DNA of 36,861 nucleotides from Candidatus Finniella inopinata (GTDB lineage: Bacteria; Pseudomonadota; Alphaproteobacteria; Paracaedibacterales; VGCI01), in assembly GCA_945877185.1 (NCBI GenBank), contig CAMCRD010000009.1, positions 1 through 36,861 on the forward strand. Reading direction: 5' to 3'. The notes under the pieces are model-generated. The model was given only the letters and a program-made list of their open reading frames with translations. It made no database searches and was not told the DNA's origin. Position numbers and translations under genes: made by a program. The number at the start of each line of letters is the position of its first letter. Positions within the stretch are counted from its first letter, which is position 1. Shown piece by piece: positions 8,777-18,135 of this stretch.

Positions 8777-9844
8777 ATGTCTAACCCAAAGGCCGTTATT
8801 TTTGGTTGTCATACAACCCAATTGCTTGTTGAAGAAAAATCTTTTTTCCAACGCACCAATCCTTTAGGGTTTATTCTCTTTGCCCGCAATTGCGAAACCC
8901 CTGAGCAAATTCAGCAACTGATCCACGACTTACGCCAAACCGTAGGGCGATCCAATGCGCCCATTCTGATTGACCAAGAGGGAGGACGGGTTGCCCGGCT
9001 TATGTCACCTCATTGGCGGATAGCGCCCCCTGCTGGAACTTTTGGCATCATGGCGGAAGAAGATCCAGAAAAAGCAAGCTGGTGCGCTCGCGCCAATGCT
9101 TGGCTTATTGGACGCGAACTCAAAAATTTGGGCATTAGTGTGAATTGCGCACCCGTTGTGGACGTCCTCCACCAAATGACCCACCCTATCATAGGAGATC
9201 GCGCTTTTAGCCATCATCCTGATGTCGTCGCAACTTTAGCGTTACAATCCATAAAAGGATTTCAAGAGGCAGATGTCATTCCTGTCATCAAGCATATTCC
9301 AGGTCATGGGCAAGCCGCGGCTGATAGCCATGAGAAACTACCTATTGTGTCGGCTTCTTTGGAAGATCTTGGCGCCTCAGACTTTGAAGCTTTCCGTCAA
9401 GTTTGCCAACACTTTAAAAGGCAGACAGATACGATGCCCTGGGCAATGACGGCCCATGTTGTCTATAGTGCTATTGATCCTGCCGCCCCTGCAACGCAGT
9501 CACCTTTGGTAATCGATAGTGTGATTCGAGGCCACATTGGCTTTACAGGATTTTTAATCAGCGATTGTCTGACGATGAAAGCTTTAGATGGGAACCTTGG
9601 AACGCGAGCCAAAAAATCCCTCGGTGCAGGCTGTGACGCCGTCCTCCATTGCAGTGGTGTGTTAGAAGAGATGATCGAAGTTGCTGCTCAAACGGCCCCC
9701 CTGAAAGATGAAGCTATGAATCGTCTCAACCGAAGTTTTCTTATCTCTCAACCCAAAACTTTTGATTCTGAAGAAGAAACACTGATGCGCCTCGATCAAA
9801 ATCTTCGTTTAGAAGGCTTGTCGCCTTCAACAGAAAGGATGTAA
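8777..9844 (+). CDS. nagZ: Beta-N-acetylhexosaminidase (glycoside hydrolase family 3)
   Basis: NagZ removes N-acetylglucosamine from muropeptides in the cytoplasm during cell-wall recycling. Seen: LIDQEGGRVARL (residues 64-75), the family signature KHIPGHG (172-178), the catalytic D-S-H triplet (D183-S-H185), and the nucleophile context ISDCLTMKAL (about 258). There is no signal peptide, as expected for cytoplasmic NagZ. Length of 355 is normal. It starts 11 bases after the SPOR frame ends, and its stop abuts the next ATG. The argS-SPOR-nagZ order is widespread in alphaproteobacteria, where scpA usually follows; here an M50 protease does. Confidence 0.95.
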   Translation: MSNPKAVIFGCHTTQLLVEEKSFFQRTNPLGFILFARNCETPEQIQQLIHDLRQTVGRSNAPILIDQEGGRVARLMSPHWRIAPPAGTFGIMAEEDPEKASWCARANAWLIGRELKNLGISVNCAPVVDVLHQMTHPIIGDRAFSHHPDVVATLALQSIKGFQEADVIPVIKHIPGHGQAAADSHEKLPIVSASLEDLGASDFEAFRQVCQHFKRQTDTMPWAMTAHVVYSAIDPAAPATQSPLVIDSVIRGHIGFTGFLISDCLTMKALDGNLGTRAKKSLGAGCDAVLHCSGVLEEMIEVAAQTAPLKDEAMNRLNRSFLISQPKTFDSEEETLMRLDQNLRLEGLSPSTERM

Positions 9845-10528
9845 ATGGATATGTTCTCACAAACTGGCTTAGAAACGATTGCTTTCTTGATAGCTCTGAT
9901 GGTGGCAATCACTTTTCATGAGGCCGCCCATGGCTTTATTGCACGTATGTTTGGCGATTACACAGCCACGCGACTGGGACGTGTGACCTTAAATCCCCTT
10001 AAACATGTTGATCTCTTTGGTACCATTATTTTGCCTGGCTTTATGCTCTTGTCAGGAACTCCCTTTTTGTTTGGGTATGCCAAACCTGTCCCAGTGAACT
10101 TTAGCTCCTTGAGCCCTAAACGCTTAGGAGCAATTTTAGTTGCCGCCGCAGGCCCTGGGATGAATTTTCTTCTGGCCTGGATTTCAGCTTTACTGCTCCA
10201 CATCAACATGGGGGTTGATTCCTTGGGAAATGAAATTCTAGTTAATTCCATTCGTTTTAACATTGTTCTGGCCATCTTCAATATGCTACCCATCCCCCCT
10301 CTAGATGGTGGACGCGTCGCTATTGGCCTTTTGCCAAAGCCTTTGAGCAATCTGTTGGCAAGGCTTGAACCTTTTGGGTTTCTTATTCTTTTAGGATTAC
10401 TCATTTTGCCTGGTCTGGTTTTACAACCCATGGGCATTAACTTTCACCCTATTCGTGAAATCATGACGCCCGCAATCCAGGTTCTTACTCATATAATCTT
10501 GGTTTTAAGCGGACATCATATTCTTTAA
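9845..10528 (+). CDS. Site-2 protease family protein (M50)
   Basis: A multi-pass membrane metalloprotease of the short M50B type that lacks PDZ domains. Seen: the zinc motif HEAAH (about residues 25-29) in the first helix, a GDYTATRLGRVTLNP segment, GAILVAAAGPGMNFLLAW, and the third-ligand motif NMLPIPPLDGGR (about residues 145-156). Four to six hydrophobic segments are evident. The start ATG directly follows the nagZ stop and is preceded by AAAGGA, so it belongs to the argS transcript. Members cleave transmembrane anchors; the substrate is unknown. No sigma or anti-sigma gene is nearby. Confidence 0.9.
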   Translation: MDMFSQTGLETIAFLIALMVAITFHEAAHGFIARMFGDYTATRLGRVTLNPLKHVDLFGTIILPGFMLLSGTPFLFGYAKPVPVNFSSLSPKRLGAILVAAAGPGMNFLLAWISALLLHINMGVDSLGNEILVNSIRFNIVLAIFNMLPIPPLDGGRVAIGLLPKPLSNLLARLEPFGFLILLGLLILPGLVLQPMGINFHPIREIMTPAIQVLTHIILVLSGHHIL

Positions 10529-10551
10529 TTATAATGAGGTTTTGAATCCCT

Positions 10552-10579
10552 AGCGTCTTCCCCGCGAGGGGGAGGCGCT
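10552..10579. repeat. GC-rich hairpin with GCGA loop between convergent genes
   Basis: AGCGTCTTCCCC pairs with GGGGGAGGCGCT across a GCGA tetraloop, with two G-T wobble pairs. It lies 24 bases after the protease gene and before the convergent hypothetical gene. There is no T run on either strand, so it may be a transcript-end stabiliser or a repeat copy rather than an intrinsic terminator. Confidence 0.45.
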
Positions 10580-10623
10580 GGAGTGCAGGGAGGAGCGTCT
10601 TGAGACAAAACAACAATCTTTCC

Positions 10624-11013
10624 TTATCCCCCTCCTATCTCCTTAAAATCAGCAGGCTTGGAAATCTCAAACAAGGCATAGTTATGCTCCTTACAATAAT
10701 TCTGGCACCATTGTTGTTGAAGAGCGATGACATCGACATCCGGCGTAACCGGAATAAATATAGGTTCTTTGACATTGCCGTTAATCATTTCTAAAACATC
10801 CCCCGCCTCCATAGAAGAAAGCTTTTCTGCAGGTTGCACAGACATTTCCTGGTCGCAAACGTACCTGTAAAAAGACAGCACGCGCTGATGGGAATGACGG
10901 GCAAAGATCCACTTGCCCTTTCCTTTGTTCCGCTCCAAATTTTCTAAATGGTTATAAAGCTTTCTATAATTGTTAAAGGCAATGATGTGGTGACGATCAA
11001 ATAGTAATAACAT
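10624..11013 (-). CDS. Hypothetical protein, 129 residues
   Basis: I do not recognise this protein. The start at ATG 11013 is decided by an excellent ribosome site, AAAGGAGAA, seven bases upstream; the frame is open further up but without a comparable site. The product begins MLLLFDRHHIIAFNNYRKLY, is rich in charged and aromatic residues, and shows no signal peptide or membrane segment. There are four cysteines (CDQ, then W-C-Q-N-Y-C, plus none paired in a CxxC motif). The C-terminus ends in GGG. It is transcribed leftward and convergent with the protease gene. Codon use looks like its neighbours. Confidence 0.65.
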   Translation of the reverse strand: MLLLFDRHHIIAFNNYRKLYNHLENLERNKGKGKWIFARHSHQRVLSFYRYVCDQEMSVQPAEKLSSMEAGDVLEMINGNVKEPIFIPVTPDVDVIALQQQWCQNYCKEHNYALFEISKPADFKEIGGG

Positions 11014-11097
11014 GATAAAATTCTCCTTTTGATAAAATTCTTCCCTATCCTTCAAAGAGCATAGAGAAGGCTTCGCTTAGCTCTTTAATCGATGGGC

Positions 11098-11150
11098 GTG
11101 ACGATTGGGAGGAAACCCAACATATAGACGTACCAACCCCTTACCGTCAC
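11098..11150. other. Inverted-repeat structure, possible structured RNA
   Basis: GTGACG (11098-11103) pairs with CGTCAC (11145-11150), enclosing TTGGG (11105-11109) paired with CCCAA (11116-11120). It is part of a run of small hairpins between two leftward genes and may be a transcript leader of the 129-residue gene or a repeat. Confidence 0.35.
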
Positions 11151-11155
11151 ACCAT

Positions 11156-11190
11156 AAAAGAGAATGGGACAAAAAAGTCCCGCCCTCTCT
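11156..11190 (-). terminator. Probable terminator after the 32-residue ORF
   Basis: Reading leftward, AGAGA pairs with TCTCT and GGGAC with GTCCC around a T6 loop. TTTT follows (11159-11156). It begins at the stop codon of the small ORF at 11190-11288. Confidence 0.45.
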
Positions 11191-11288
11191 CAATCTATAT
11201 GAGGTAAGAGGGTCAATTTTCGGCCTTTCGGCCGTTTGAGGATTCGATTGAAAAGGCGCACATTGTGCGTTAATTTGATTTTAGCCAT
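11190..11288 (-). CDS. Short basic ORF, 32 residues
   Basis: An ATG at 11288 is preceded by AAGGAG at six bases, as good as any ribosome site in the window. The peptide starts MAKIKLTHNVRLFNRILKRP and ends LTLLPHID; it is strongly basic. A hairpin with a T run follows at once. No homologue is recognised. Real translation is plausible from the signals, but so short a frame could still be chance. Confidence 0.45.
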   Translation of the reverse strand: MAKIKLTHNVRLFNRILKRPKGRKLTLLPHID

Positions 11289-11319
11289 GTGAACTCCTTG
11301 CGTGAGTTTTATGTGGTTA

Positions 11320-11441
11320 GCAACGTGTGGGCAGTTCTAAGTGCTCATACGTTGCGCTGTTACGAACCATTCGTAACATTCCTTATAGTAAGGTGGAGAT
11401 GTGCAATTTACTTTATCGACGCTCTCCCGCTTACCACCTTA
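11320..11441. other. Cluster of inverted repeats, possible structured RNA
   Basis: Three successive stems are visible. A 14-base stem with two wobble pairs joins 11320-11333 and 11342-11355. A perfect 8-base stem joins GTTACGAA (11359-11366) and TTCGTAAC (11370-11377). A perfect 8-base stem joins TAAGGTGG (11389-11396) and CCACCTTA (11434-11441). A rightward frame through the region (about 78 codons) looks unlike a protein. It could be a non-coding RNA, a long leader of either flanking gene, or a degraded mobile-element end. Confidence 0.4.
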
Positions 11442-11580
11442 AGTTACAATGGCGGATAACCCAAAGTCAAAACTTTTTTCCTCGATTGAGACAATCGTTG
11501 CTTCCGAAATGGGTCGTTTTGTCACCTAGTCTTTTTATCTCTTTTTTAGCAACTCTCCATTAAACAAGAGGATTATAACC

Positions 11581-12051
11581 ATGGTCATGAAAAAAATTGC
11601 CGCCTTGATTATCTTCACTGTGGGTATTCTTATTGCAACAGCGATGGTCTCCCCTCCTATTCCTGTGGGAGACCTCTCCATTATAGGACCCTGTTGGATC
11701 CGCCCATCAACAGGTCCCAACACAGCCGCCTATCTCACCATCGCAAGTCCCGGCGGCCAACCGGATAAACTGATTAAGGTTGAATGTGAAGACGCAACAA
11801 CTGTCGAACTGCATGATCATATTAACGATAACGGCGTCATGAAGATGCGCCCCGTTCCCTTTATTGAGATTCACAAAGACCCTGTTTCTTTGAAACCAGG
11901 TAGCCTTCACATTATGCTCATGGGACTTAAAGCTTCCTTTCAAAGTAAGGAAAAAATACCCTTGACGCTTCATTTTGAGAAAGCCGGAAAGATTACCATT
12001 GATTTTTCCGTAAAAGTACCGGAATCAACTGAAGATAACCCCCCTGCATAA
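11581..12051 (+). CDS. Copper chaperone PCu(A)C family protein
   Basis: PCu(A)C proteins are periplasmic copper carriers that help load Cu into cytochrome c oxidase. Seen: an N-terminal hydrophobic segment (residues about 5-23) acting as signal peptide or anchor, then the copper site H78, M89, H110 and M112 (ELHDH, VMKM, SLHIM), with spacing H-x10-M-x20-H-x-M close to the family pattern. LHIMLMGLK and IPLTLHFEKAGKI are typical of the family. AAGAGGA lies upstream of ATG 11581. It stands alone, with no SCO or cox gene in view. Confidence 0.9.
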   Translation: MVMKKIAALIIFTVGILIATAMVSPPIPVGDLSIIGPCWIRPSTGPNTAAYLTIASPGGQPDKLIKVECEDATTVELHDHINDNGVMKMRPVPFIEIHKDPVSLKPGSLHIMLMGLKASFQSKEKIPLTLHFEKAGKITIDFSVKVPESTEDNPPA

Positions 12052-12088
12052 TGGGAAGCGCTGTCCGTAAATTGCTGACAACCTGTTT

Positions 12089-12565
12089 TCATCTTTCATC
12101 GAAACAAACTTGAGGTTGTATTCTTGGATATTGTATGAAGATAGGGGCGAAACCAAATCTATTAGGATTTGGTTTTGGGAAAGAAAATTGGATAAAAACA
12201 TATTCTTCTAAATATCCTATCTCGAGTAATTGTTCTTTCAGACCACCAATCCGTTGCCGACATTGGAAAAGCTGATCCATATTTATTTTATAGGGATGCT
12301 CAGGTAAAGCCATCATCTGGACAATCTGACGCTTATCCCCGAAAAGCAAAACCTCTCGATATTCAACAAGAAGCGCTGTCGATCTTTTTGATAACTTATC
12401 TTCTAGCTTCCTTTCATTACCAAGCTCACGTATGAGATCCTGCTGGGAAGAAGTCCTTGTAGGTATTTTATTCGAGTTTTCATCATAAATTGATTCAGTT
12501 CCTAGAATATTCCCACCTATCAAAAATCCGAAAAGAAACGCTAAAGCACTCCGTGAATTTTTCAT
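12089..12565 (-). CDS. Hypothetical exported protein
   Basis: I do not recognise this protein. From ATG 12565 it has a short basic N-terminus followed by a hydrophobic stretch (ALAFLFGFLIGGNILG), consistent with a signal peptide or anchor. A charged, probably helical middle and a Pro/Phe-rich end (PKPNPNRFGFAPIF) follow. A TTG at 12577 would add four residues without a better ribosome site. It is convergent with the PCu(A)C gene. Function unknown. Confidence 0.55.
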   Translation of the reverse strand: MKNSRSALAFLFGFLIGGNILGTESIYDENSNKIPTRTSSQQDLIRELGNERKLEDKLSKRSTALLVEYREVLLFGDKRQIVQMMALPEHPYKINMDQLFQCRQRIGGLKEQLLEIGYLEEYVFIQFSFPKPNPNRFGFAPIFIQYPRIQPQVCFDER

Positions 12566-12904
12566 TCTTTTACTCAATTAATCATTATCTTATATAATAA
12601 ATTAGAACCCACACGACAAAAAAACGCAATATGCTGCTTTTGCTTTGGGGTAGCTTAATCTGATAGAAGCAATAGAGCTAATTTCTGTTTAAAAACAAAT
12701 ACCAAGGCTCATATTTGCCCAAAAATGGCAGTTTACCTGGTTTTTTTAGGGCTTAAAAAAAGTTTTGAGGGTTGGCCGTGGATGCATGATTCCTAACAAA
12801 AAACAAGACTGTTTTTTAGCAAGCCAATATGTTTCTTTAGCACAAGATATTGTTATCGACATCAAAATTAAAACCATATTTAGTAGTATAGAGGGGAAAA
12901 ACAC
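12566..12904. other. Intergenic region upstream of nrdJ
   Basis: No gene seen. I looked for a cobalamin riboswitch, which would suit a B12-dependent enzyme, and saw no B12 box. An AT-rich hairpin (AAAAAACA with TGTTTTTT, about 12798-12817) is the only clear structure. The region holds the divergent promoters of nrdJ and the hypothetical gene, which I could not place. Confidence 0.5.
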
Positions 12905-15900
12905 ATGAAGATTCATCGTCAATTCACAACGGCAGGTCAATCCCCCTATACGACCATTACGTTTCGTCAAATCAGCAGTGAAATTCGTAACCCAGATGGG
13001 TCCGTTGTCTTTCGCCAAGATAACATTGAGGTGCCTGACTTTTGGTCGCAAGTCGCTTGTGATGTCCTGGCCCAAAAGTATTTCCGTAAAGCCGGTGTCG
13101 CAAAAGATCTTGTCGTGGTCGAAGAAAATTCTGTTCCAAGCTGGCTATGGCGTCATACCCCAAAACCAGGAACCACTTTCGGAAGTGAAACCACGGCGCG
13201 CCAAGTATTTGACCGACTCGCGGGCACCTGGACCTATTGGGGATGGAAGGGTGGCTATTTCGATACAGAAGAGGATGCACAAAGTTTCTTTGATGAAATG
13301 CGCTATATGTTGTGTACCCAAATGGCCGCGCCAAATTCCCCTCAGTGGTTCAATACGGGGCTCCATTGGGCTTATGGTATTGATGGCCCCGCTCAAGGTC
13401 ACTTCTATGTAGATTACAAAACAGGAAAGCTCGTCTCGTCCCAATCCTCTTATGAGCACCCTCAACCTCACGCTTGTTTCATCCAAAGTATTGGGGATGA
13501 CCTTGTCAATGAAGGGGGCATTATGGACCTTTGGGTTCGCGAGGCACGCCTGTTTAAATATGGATCTGGAACAGGAAGCAACTTCTCCAATTTACGAGGG
13601 AAAGGAGAACCCTTATCGGGGGGCGGAAAGTCTTCTGGATTGATGAGCTTTTTGCGCATTGGAGACCGTGCTGCAGGCGCTATTAAATCCGGCGGTACAA
13701 CCCGCCGGGCCGCCAAGATGGTCATTGTCGATATCGACCATCCTGATGTCGAAGAATTCGTCAACTGGAAGGTGCAAGAAGAACAGAAAGTAGCCGCCCT
13801 TGTTACTGGATCGAAACTCAATAAACAACATGCAGATGCTTTGATGGCAGCTTGCCAAACATCTGATGTCCCTGAAGCCGACCGCCTAGATCCAAAGAAA
13901 AATCCTACTTTAAAAGAAGCGATTCGTGCCGCCCGTAAGGACATGATTCCAGAAAATTATGTGCAACGGGTGATCCAACTTGCTCGCCAAGGCCACACAA
14001 AAATTGACTTTCCCGTCTTTGATAAAGATTGGGATTCTGAAGCTTATCTTACCGTATCCGGACAAAATTCTAACAACACCGTGCGCATATCAAATGATTT
14101 CCTAGAGGCCGTCCAAAAAGATGAAGATTGGCACCTTAAACGTCGCACGGATGGATCCATTCACCATACACTTCGCGCTCAAGATTTATGGGAAAAAATT
14201 GCTCTTTCAGCTTGGGCTTCCGCTGATCCAGGGGTTCATTTTGACACCACCATTGATGAATGGCACACATGCCCTGAAAGCGGCCGAATCAAAGCCTCGA
14301 ACCCTTGCTCTGAGTATTTATTCTTGGATGATACGGCTTGTAACCTGGCTTCTTTAAACCTGGTTACTTTTTGTAAGGGGGAAACCTTTGACATTGAAGC
14401 CTATCAACACGCCATCACTTTGTGGACGATCACCCATGAAATCTCAAATATGATGGCTCAATTCCCCTCCCGGGAGATTGCGCTTCGGACATATGAATTC
14501 CGTACCATCGGTTTGGGTTATGCCAACCTTGGGGGGCTCTTAATGGCTTTGGGTATTCCCTATGATAGCACGGAAGGTCGTTCAATTGCAGGCGCTTTAG
14601 CAGCTGTCCTCACAGGGGTGTCTTATGCAACTTCGGCAAAAATAGCCAAAGAATTGGGAACCTTCCCAGGATATTCAATGAATAAAGATGCCATGTTGCG
14701 AGTTATGCGCAATCATCGCCATGCCGCTTATGGAGAAACGAAGGGATATGAAGGTCTTTCGATTCTGCCAGTTCCCTTGAAGGGGAAAGATTGTCCTTTA
14801 ACAGGCCTTGCAGATGCTGCTAAAAAAGCTTGGGATGAGGCTGTGAAATTGGGGGAAAAATATGGATATCGCAATGCCCAAACAACGGTTATTGCGCCCA
14901 CAGGCACCATTGGCCTTGTCATGGATTGCGATACCACAGGTGTTGAGCCTGATTTTGCTATTGTAAAATTCAAAAAATTAGCTGGTGGCGGCTACTTTAA
15001 AATCATCAACCAAATGGTTCCAAGGGCACTAAAAGTCCTGGGGTACACCCCTGATCAAATTAATGACATTATCTGTTATGCGGTTGGTCATGGCACTCTC
15101 GAAAATGCGCCGGGCATTAACTTTGATGCCCTCCGGTCTAAAGGGTTTACAGATGAAATCTTAACAAAACTCAACGACGGCCTGACCAGTGCCTTTGATA
15201 TTAAATTCGCCTTTAATAAATATGCTTTGGGCGAAGATTTTTGCAAAAAAACGTTGGGGTTCACAGATAAACAACTCAATGACTTTAACTTTGATATGCT
15301 GTCTGAGCTTGGCTTTACCAAAACAGAAATTGAAATGGCCAATAATTTTTGTTGCGGCACGATGACGGTAGAGGGAGCACCCCATTTAAAGGATGAGCAT
15401 TTGCCCGTCTTTGATTGCGCAAACCCTTGCGGAAAAGTGGGGAAACGGTTCCTGTCTATTGATAGCCATATTCATATGATGGCGGCTGTACAGCCCTTCA
15501 TCTCAGGGGCCATCTCCAAAACCATCAATATGCCAAACAACGCAACGATTGAAGATTGTAAGCAAGCCTACCTGGCTTCTTGGCGTCTTTGCTTGAAAGC
15601 CAATGCTCTCTATCGCGATGGGTCGAAACTTTCTCAACCCCTTAATACATCATTATTTGATGAAGTAGAGGTTGAAGAACTCTATAGCTTGCCCAACGCT
15701 GAAAAGGCAGAAGTTGTCGCAGAGCGTATTGTGGAACGTCTCATTGGAAGAGGCAACCAAACTTCCCAACGAACCAAATTACCGAATCGCCGCAAAGGCT
15801 ACACTCAAAAAGCATCTGTCGGCGGGCATAAGATTTACTTGCGCACAGGCGAATATGATGATGGATCCATTGGTGAAATCTTTATTGATATGCACAAAGA

Positions 15901-16519
15901 GGGTGCCTCCTTCCGGTCCTTGATGCACAACTTTGCCATGGCAATCTCCATAGGCTTACAGTATGGCGTTCCCTTGGAAGAATATGTGGAAGCCTTCACC
16001 TTTACCCGCTTTGATCCATCCGGCATGGTGGAAGGGAACCAGACCATTAAGATGGCAACCTCGATTTTAGACTATATTTTCCGTGAACTTGCCATCACGT
16101 ACATGGGACGCCACGATCTGGCTCATGTTCAAATCGGAGACATGGATTTGCGTCCCGACACCATTGGAGAAACGACGGGCTACCCTTCTGTTTTAACGGA
16201 AGATGCCCCCATTGGAAAAACCCAAGAAGATATCCATGCAAAAACAGGGTTGGAAATGGGCCAAGAAATGGAAACGCGCCCCAATAATCTTTACATCTTG
16301 CCTTTGCGCGGTGAAGAAACGACCGTATTAGCCGCGACGGGTACGGGAGGATTTGCTATGGGCGTCGGCCGCAAACCAACGCAGTTAGACAGCGTACGTC
16401 GTGCGCGGTTACAAGGATACGAAGGCGATTCCTGTGGCGATTGTGGCAACTTTACGATGGTTCGCAATGGAACTTGTTTAAAGTGCAACACCTGTGGTGC
16501 AACCAGTGGATGTTCTTAA
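12905..16519 (+). CDS. nrdJ: Vitamin B12-dependent ribonucleotide reductase (class II)
   Basis: NrdJ reduces ribonucleotides to deoxyribonucleotides using adenosylcobalamin, independent of oxygen. Seen in 1204 residues: the N-terminal [18 protein letters not shown] block, the substrate-site segments [12 protein letters not shown] and [12 protein letters not shown], the phosphate-binding APTGTIG loop, [10 protein letters not shown], and a C-terminal Cys-rich tail (CGDCGNF, then [14 protein letters not shown]) that re-reduces the active site. Length and ends match the long alphaproteobacterial form. GAGGGG precedes the ATG by about eight bases. No intein or frameshift is visible. The cell must make or import cobalamin; no such genes are in the window. 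Confidence 0.96.
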   Translation: MKIHRQFTTAGQSPYTTITFRQISSEIRNPDGSVVFRQDNIEVPDFWSQVACDVLAQKYFRKAGVAKDLVVVEENSVPSWLWRHTPKPGTTFGSETTARQVFDRLAGTWTYWGWKGGYFDTEEDAQSFFDEMRYMLCTQMAAPNSPQWFNTGLHWAYGIDGPAQGHFYVDYKTGKLVSSQSSYEHPQPHACFIQSIGDDLVNEGGIMDLWVREARLFKYGSGTGSNFSNLRGKGEPLSGGGKSSGLMSFLRIGDRAAGAIKSGGTTRRAAKMVIVDIDHPDVEEFVNWKVQEEQKVAALVTGSKLNKQHADALMAACQTSDVPEADRLDPKKNPTLKEAIRAARKDMIPENYVQRVIQLARQGHTKIDFPVFDKDWDSEAYLTVSGQNSNNTVRISNDFLEAVQKDEDWHLKRRTDGSIHHTLRAQDLWEKIALSAWASADPGVHFDTTIDEWHTCPESGRIKASNPCSEYLFLDDTACNLASLNLVTFCKGETFDIEAYQHAITLWTITHEISNMMAQFPSREIALRTYEFRTIGLGYANLGGLLMALGIPYDSTEGRSIAGALAAVLTGVSYATSAKIAKELGTFPGYSMNKDAMLRVMRNHRHAAYGETKGYEGLSILPVPLKGKDCPLTGLADAAKKAWDEAVKLGEKYGYRNAQTTVIAPTGTIGLVMDCDTTGVEPDFAIVKFKKLAGGGYFKIINQMVPRALKVLGYTPDQINDIICYAVGHGTLENAPGINFDALRSKGFTDEILTKLNDGLTSAFDIKFAFNKYALGEDFCKKTLGFTDKQLNDFNFDMLSELGFTKTEIEMANNFCCGTMTVEGAPHLKDEHLPVFDCANPCGKVGKRFLSIDSHIHMMAAVQPFISGAISKTINMPNNATIEDCKQAYLASWRLCLKANALYRDGSKLSQPLNTSLFDEVEVEELYSLPNAEKAEVVAERIVERLIGRGNQTSQRTKLPNRRKGYTQKASVGGHKIYLRTGEYDDGSIGEIFIDMHKEGASFRSLMHNFAMAISIGLQYGVPLEEYVEAFTFTRFDPSGMVEGNQTIKMATSILDYIFRELAITYMGRHDLAHVQIGDMDLRPDTIGETTGYPSVLTEDAPIGKTQEDIHAKTGLEMGQEMETRPNNLYILPLRGEETTVLAATGTGGFAMGVGRKPTQLDSVRRARLQGYEGDSCGDCGNFTMVRNGTCLKCNTCGATSGCS

Positions 16520-16530
16520 GTTAAAGGATA

Positions 16531-16580
16531 AGAGCCAGGGTTTAGAGAAATGGAAACTGTTATCTCTAAACTCTGGCTCT
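16531..16580. terminator. Long hairpin between nrdJ and the methyltransferase gene
   Basis: An 18-base arm (16531-16548, beginning AGAGCCAGGG) pairs with 16563-16580 (ending CTCTGGCTCT), with one wobble and a 14-base loop. Part of the right arm repeats directly afterwards (TCTAAACTC at 16580-16588). It sits between convergent genes and probably ends transcripts, though no T run follows. Confidence 0.6.
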
Positions 16581-16596
16581 CTAAACTCCAATAAAC

Positions 16597-17421
16597 TCAA
16601 TTCATGTTTCTTTGAAAAATGAATTCATTACAACCTATACCACCAGCACAGGTTTTTAAAAAAAGAAGTGAGAATTTTTTACCTTTAAAGAACTCAAATA
16701 CCTTTTCTGGTTTAGCAACCTCAAAGGGATATCCTCCAACCCAATCAATCAAATCATAATAAGCGGACATCCCACGAGTATTAAGGGCATAATTGCGCCA
16801 AGACTTAAGAGGGTTCCCTGTTTTTAAGAAATCTTTCACAAAAGTTAGGGTCCATTGCCGAAACAAGGTATACATACTTAAAATCCAACGAACAAAAGCG
16901 CCCGATTCATTATAGGTTCTTTTGATCCACGCCCATCGACGGCTTGCATCCCCTTGGTCATTATAAATGGAGATAAATAAATACCCCCCCGGCTTAATCA
17001 TATCACTCACGTTCTCAAATGCCTGAGCCATATTGCCTGTATGATGTAAAACGCCCCAAGAATAGAGAATATCAAATTTTCCCAAGGTATTGAGATAGGA
17101 TTTGTCCAAAGCTGACCCTTGATCAACTGTCCATGCCGGATCGTTCGGAAAAAAACGCTCCTTCAAAGACTTTGTACAAGCTACAGATTGGGGGTCATAG
17201 TCAAAAGAATACACCTCCGCTCCCAAACGCCTTGCAGCAAGGCTAAACAACCCACTCCCGGACCCAACATCTAAGAATCGCAAACCCTGTAAATCTGATC
17301 GCTCAAGTGTTTTTTTCAAGGATGCTTCAGCTTCTTGGATTCGACTCTCATCAAGCACTTTCAAAAATGAAGACCAATTTTTTCCGAATTTAAACCGCAC
17401 TTCTTCTGTTTCTGTTGTCAT
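16597..17421 (-). CDS. Class I SAM-dependent methyltransferase
   Basis: A methyltransferase of unknown substrate. Seen from ATG 17421: the SAM-binding loop FLDVGSGSGLFSLAA (DVGSGSG, residues 51-57), the acidic FDYDPQSV strand, and FDILYSWGVLHHTGNM with the Ubie-like HH. After the core, a long C-terminal part (about 175-274) contains WAWIKRTYNESG and LNTRGMSAYYDLIDWVGGYP, which resembles methyltransferases of cell-surface sugar or lipid pathways, but this is only a likeness. A TTG start at 17448 would add nine residues; the ATG has GGAAA upstream. It is convergent with nrdJ. Confidence 0.85.
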   Translation of the reverse strand: MTTETEEVRFKFGKNWSSFLKVLDESRIQEAEASLKKTLERSDLQGLRFLDVGSGSGLFSLAARRLGAEVYSFDYDPQSVACTKSLKERFFPNDPAWTVDQGSALDKSYLNTLGKFDILYSWGVLHHTGNMAQAFENVSDMIKPGGYLFISIYNDQGDASRRWAWIKRTYNESGAFVRWILSMYTLFRQWTLTFVKDFLKTGNPLKSWRNYALNTRGMSAYYDLIDWVGGYPFEVAKPEKVFEFFKGKKFSLLFLKTCAGGIGCNEFIFQRNMN

Positions 17422-17639
17422 TTTCACTTTCCGCTTTACGGTTCTCAAGCAACGCCTTATAACAGCTCATCTTTTAAGAATATACAGAATTGGCCCCCTA
17501 AACTTCAAGGTTTATAAAAGAGTTTGAAACGAATAAGAACAAAATGGAAATTACTTTCCTTAACCCCTTGTTAATTGATCATTTTGTATGTTAAATAAAG
17601 CAACTCATTAAAAGATTGAATTCAGAGGGAACAATACGG

Positions 17640-18110
17640 ATGATTATGGATATAGGATTGCAAAAGAAAGACCGTAAAGTTATTACCGACGCGTTAAGTC
17701 GTGTTTTGGCGGATACCTTTACTCTTTATGCAAAAACCCATAGTTTTCACTGGAATGTTACCGGTTTAAATTTTTACTCCCTTCATAATTTTTTTAAAGA
17801 ACTCTACGAAGACCTTATCGAAGGTGGCGACACGATTGCAGAGCGAATTCGAACCCTAGGATATTGGGCGCCGAGTTCTTTTTCAGAATTTGCCAGTCTT
17901 TCTGCAATTAAAGAAGAAACGCATCATATCTATGATTCAGCAGATATGCTTCGGCAGCTGGTTCTAGACAATGAACTCTTGGTTCGTCGGCTTAAGGAGG
18001 TTTTCGATGTTGCAGAAGCAAATAATGATAGCGTGACAGCCGACATGATAACAGATAGGATGAACATCCATTCGAAAGCAGCTTGGATGCTGCGTAGCCA
18101 CCTAGAATAA
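17640..18110 (+). CDS. dps: Dps family DNA-binding ferritin-like protein
   Basis: Dps forms 12-subunit shells that oxidise and store iron and protect DNA in stress. Seen from ATG 17640: a short N-terminus, then AKTHSFHWNVTG with ferroxidase H37, FKELYEDLIEGGDTIAERI with D64 and E68 at the inter-subunit iron site, and a C-terminal HSKAAWMLRSHLE. Length of 156 is normal. The start is set by AGAGGGA nine bases upstream; an upstream TTG at 17616 is less likely. The N-terminus has few Lys residues, so DNA binding is uncertain. No OxyR or Fur site was recognised. The MlaD gene follows by 25 bases on the same strand. Confidence 0.93.
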   Translation: MIMDIGLQKKDRKVITDALSRVLADTFTLYAKTHSFHWNVTGLNFYSLHNFFKELYEDLIEGGDTIAERIRTLGYWAPSSFSEFASLSAIKEETHHIYDSADMLRQLVLDNELLVRRLKEVFDVAEANNDSVTADMITDRMNIHSKAAWMLRSHLE

Positions 18111-18135
18111 TCCTACACAAGAAGAGGACCATAAA

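Noticed and set aside
11327-11563. Rightward 78-codon frame before the PCu(A)C gene
   Set aside because: No ribosome site, passes through the inverted repeats, and its composition is not protein-like.
12566-12904. Cobalamin riboswitch upstream of nrdJ
   Set aside because: I found no B12 box or matching stem set in this stretch.
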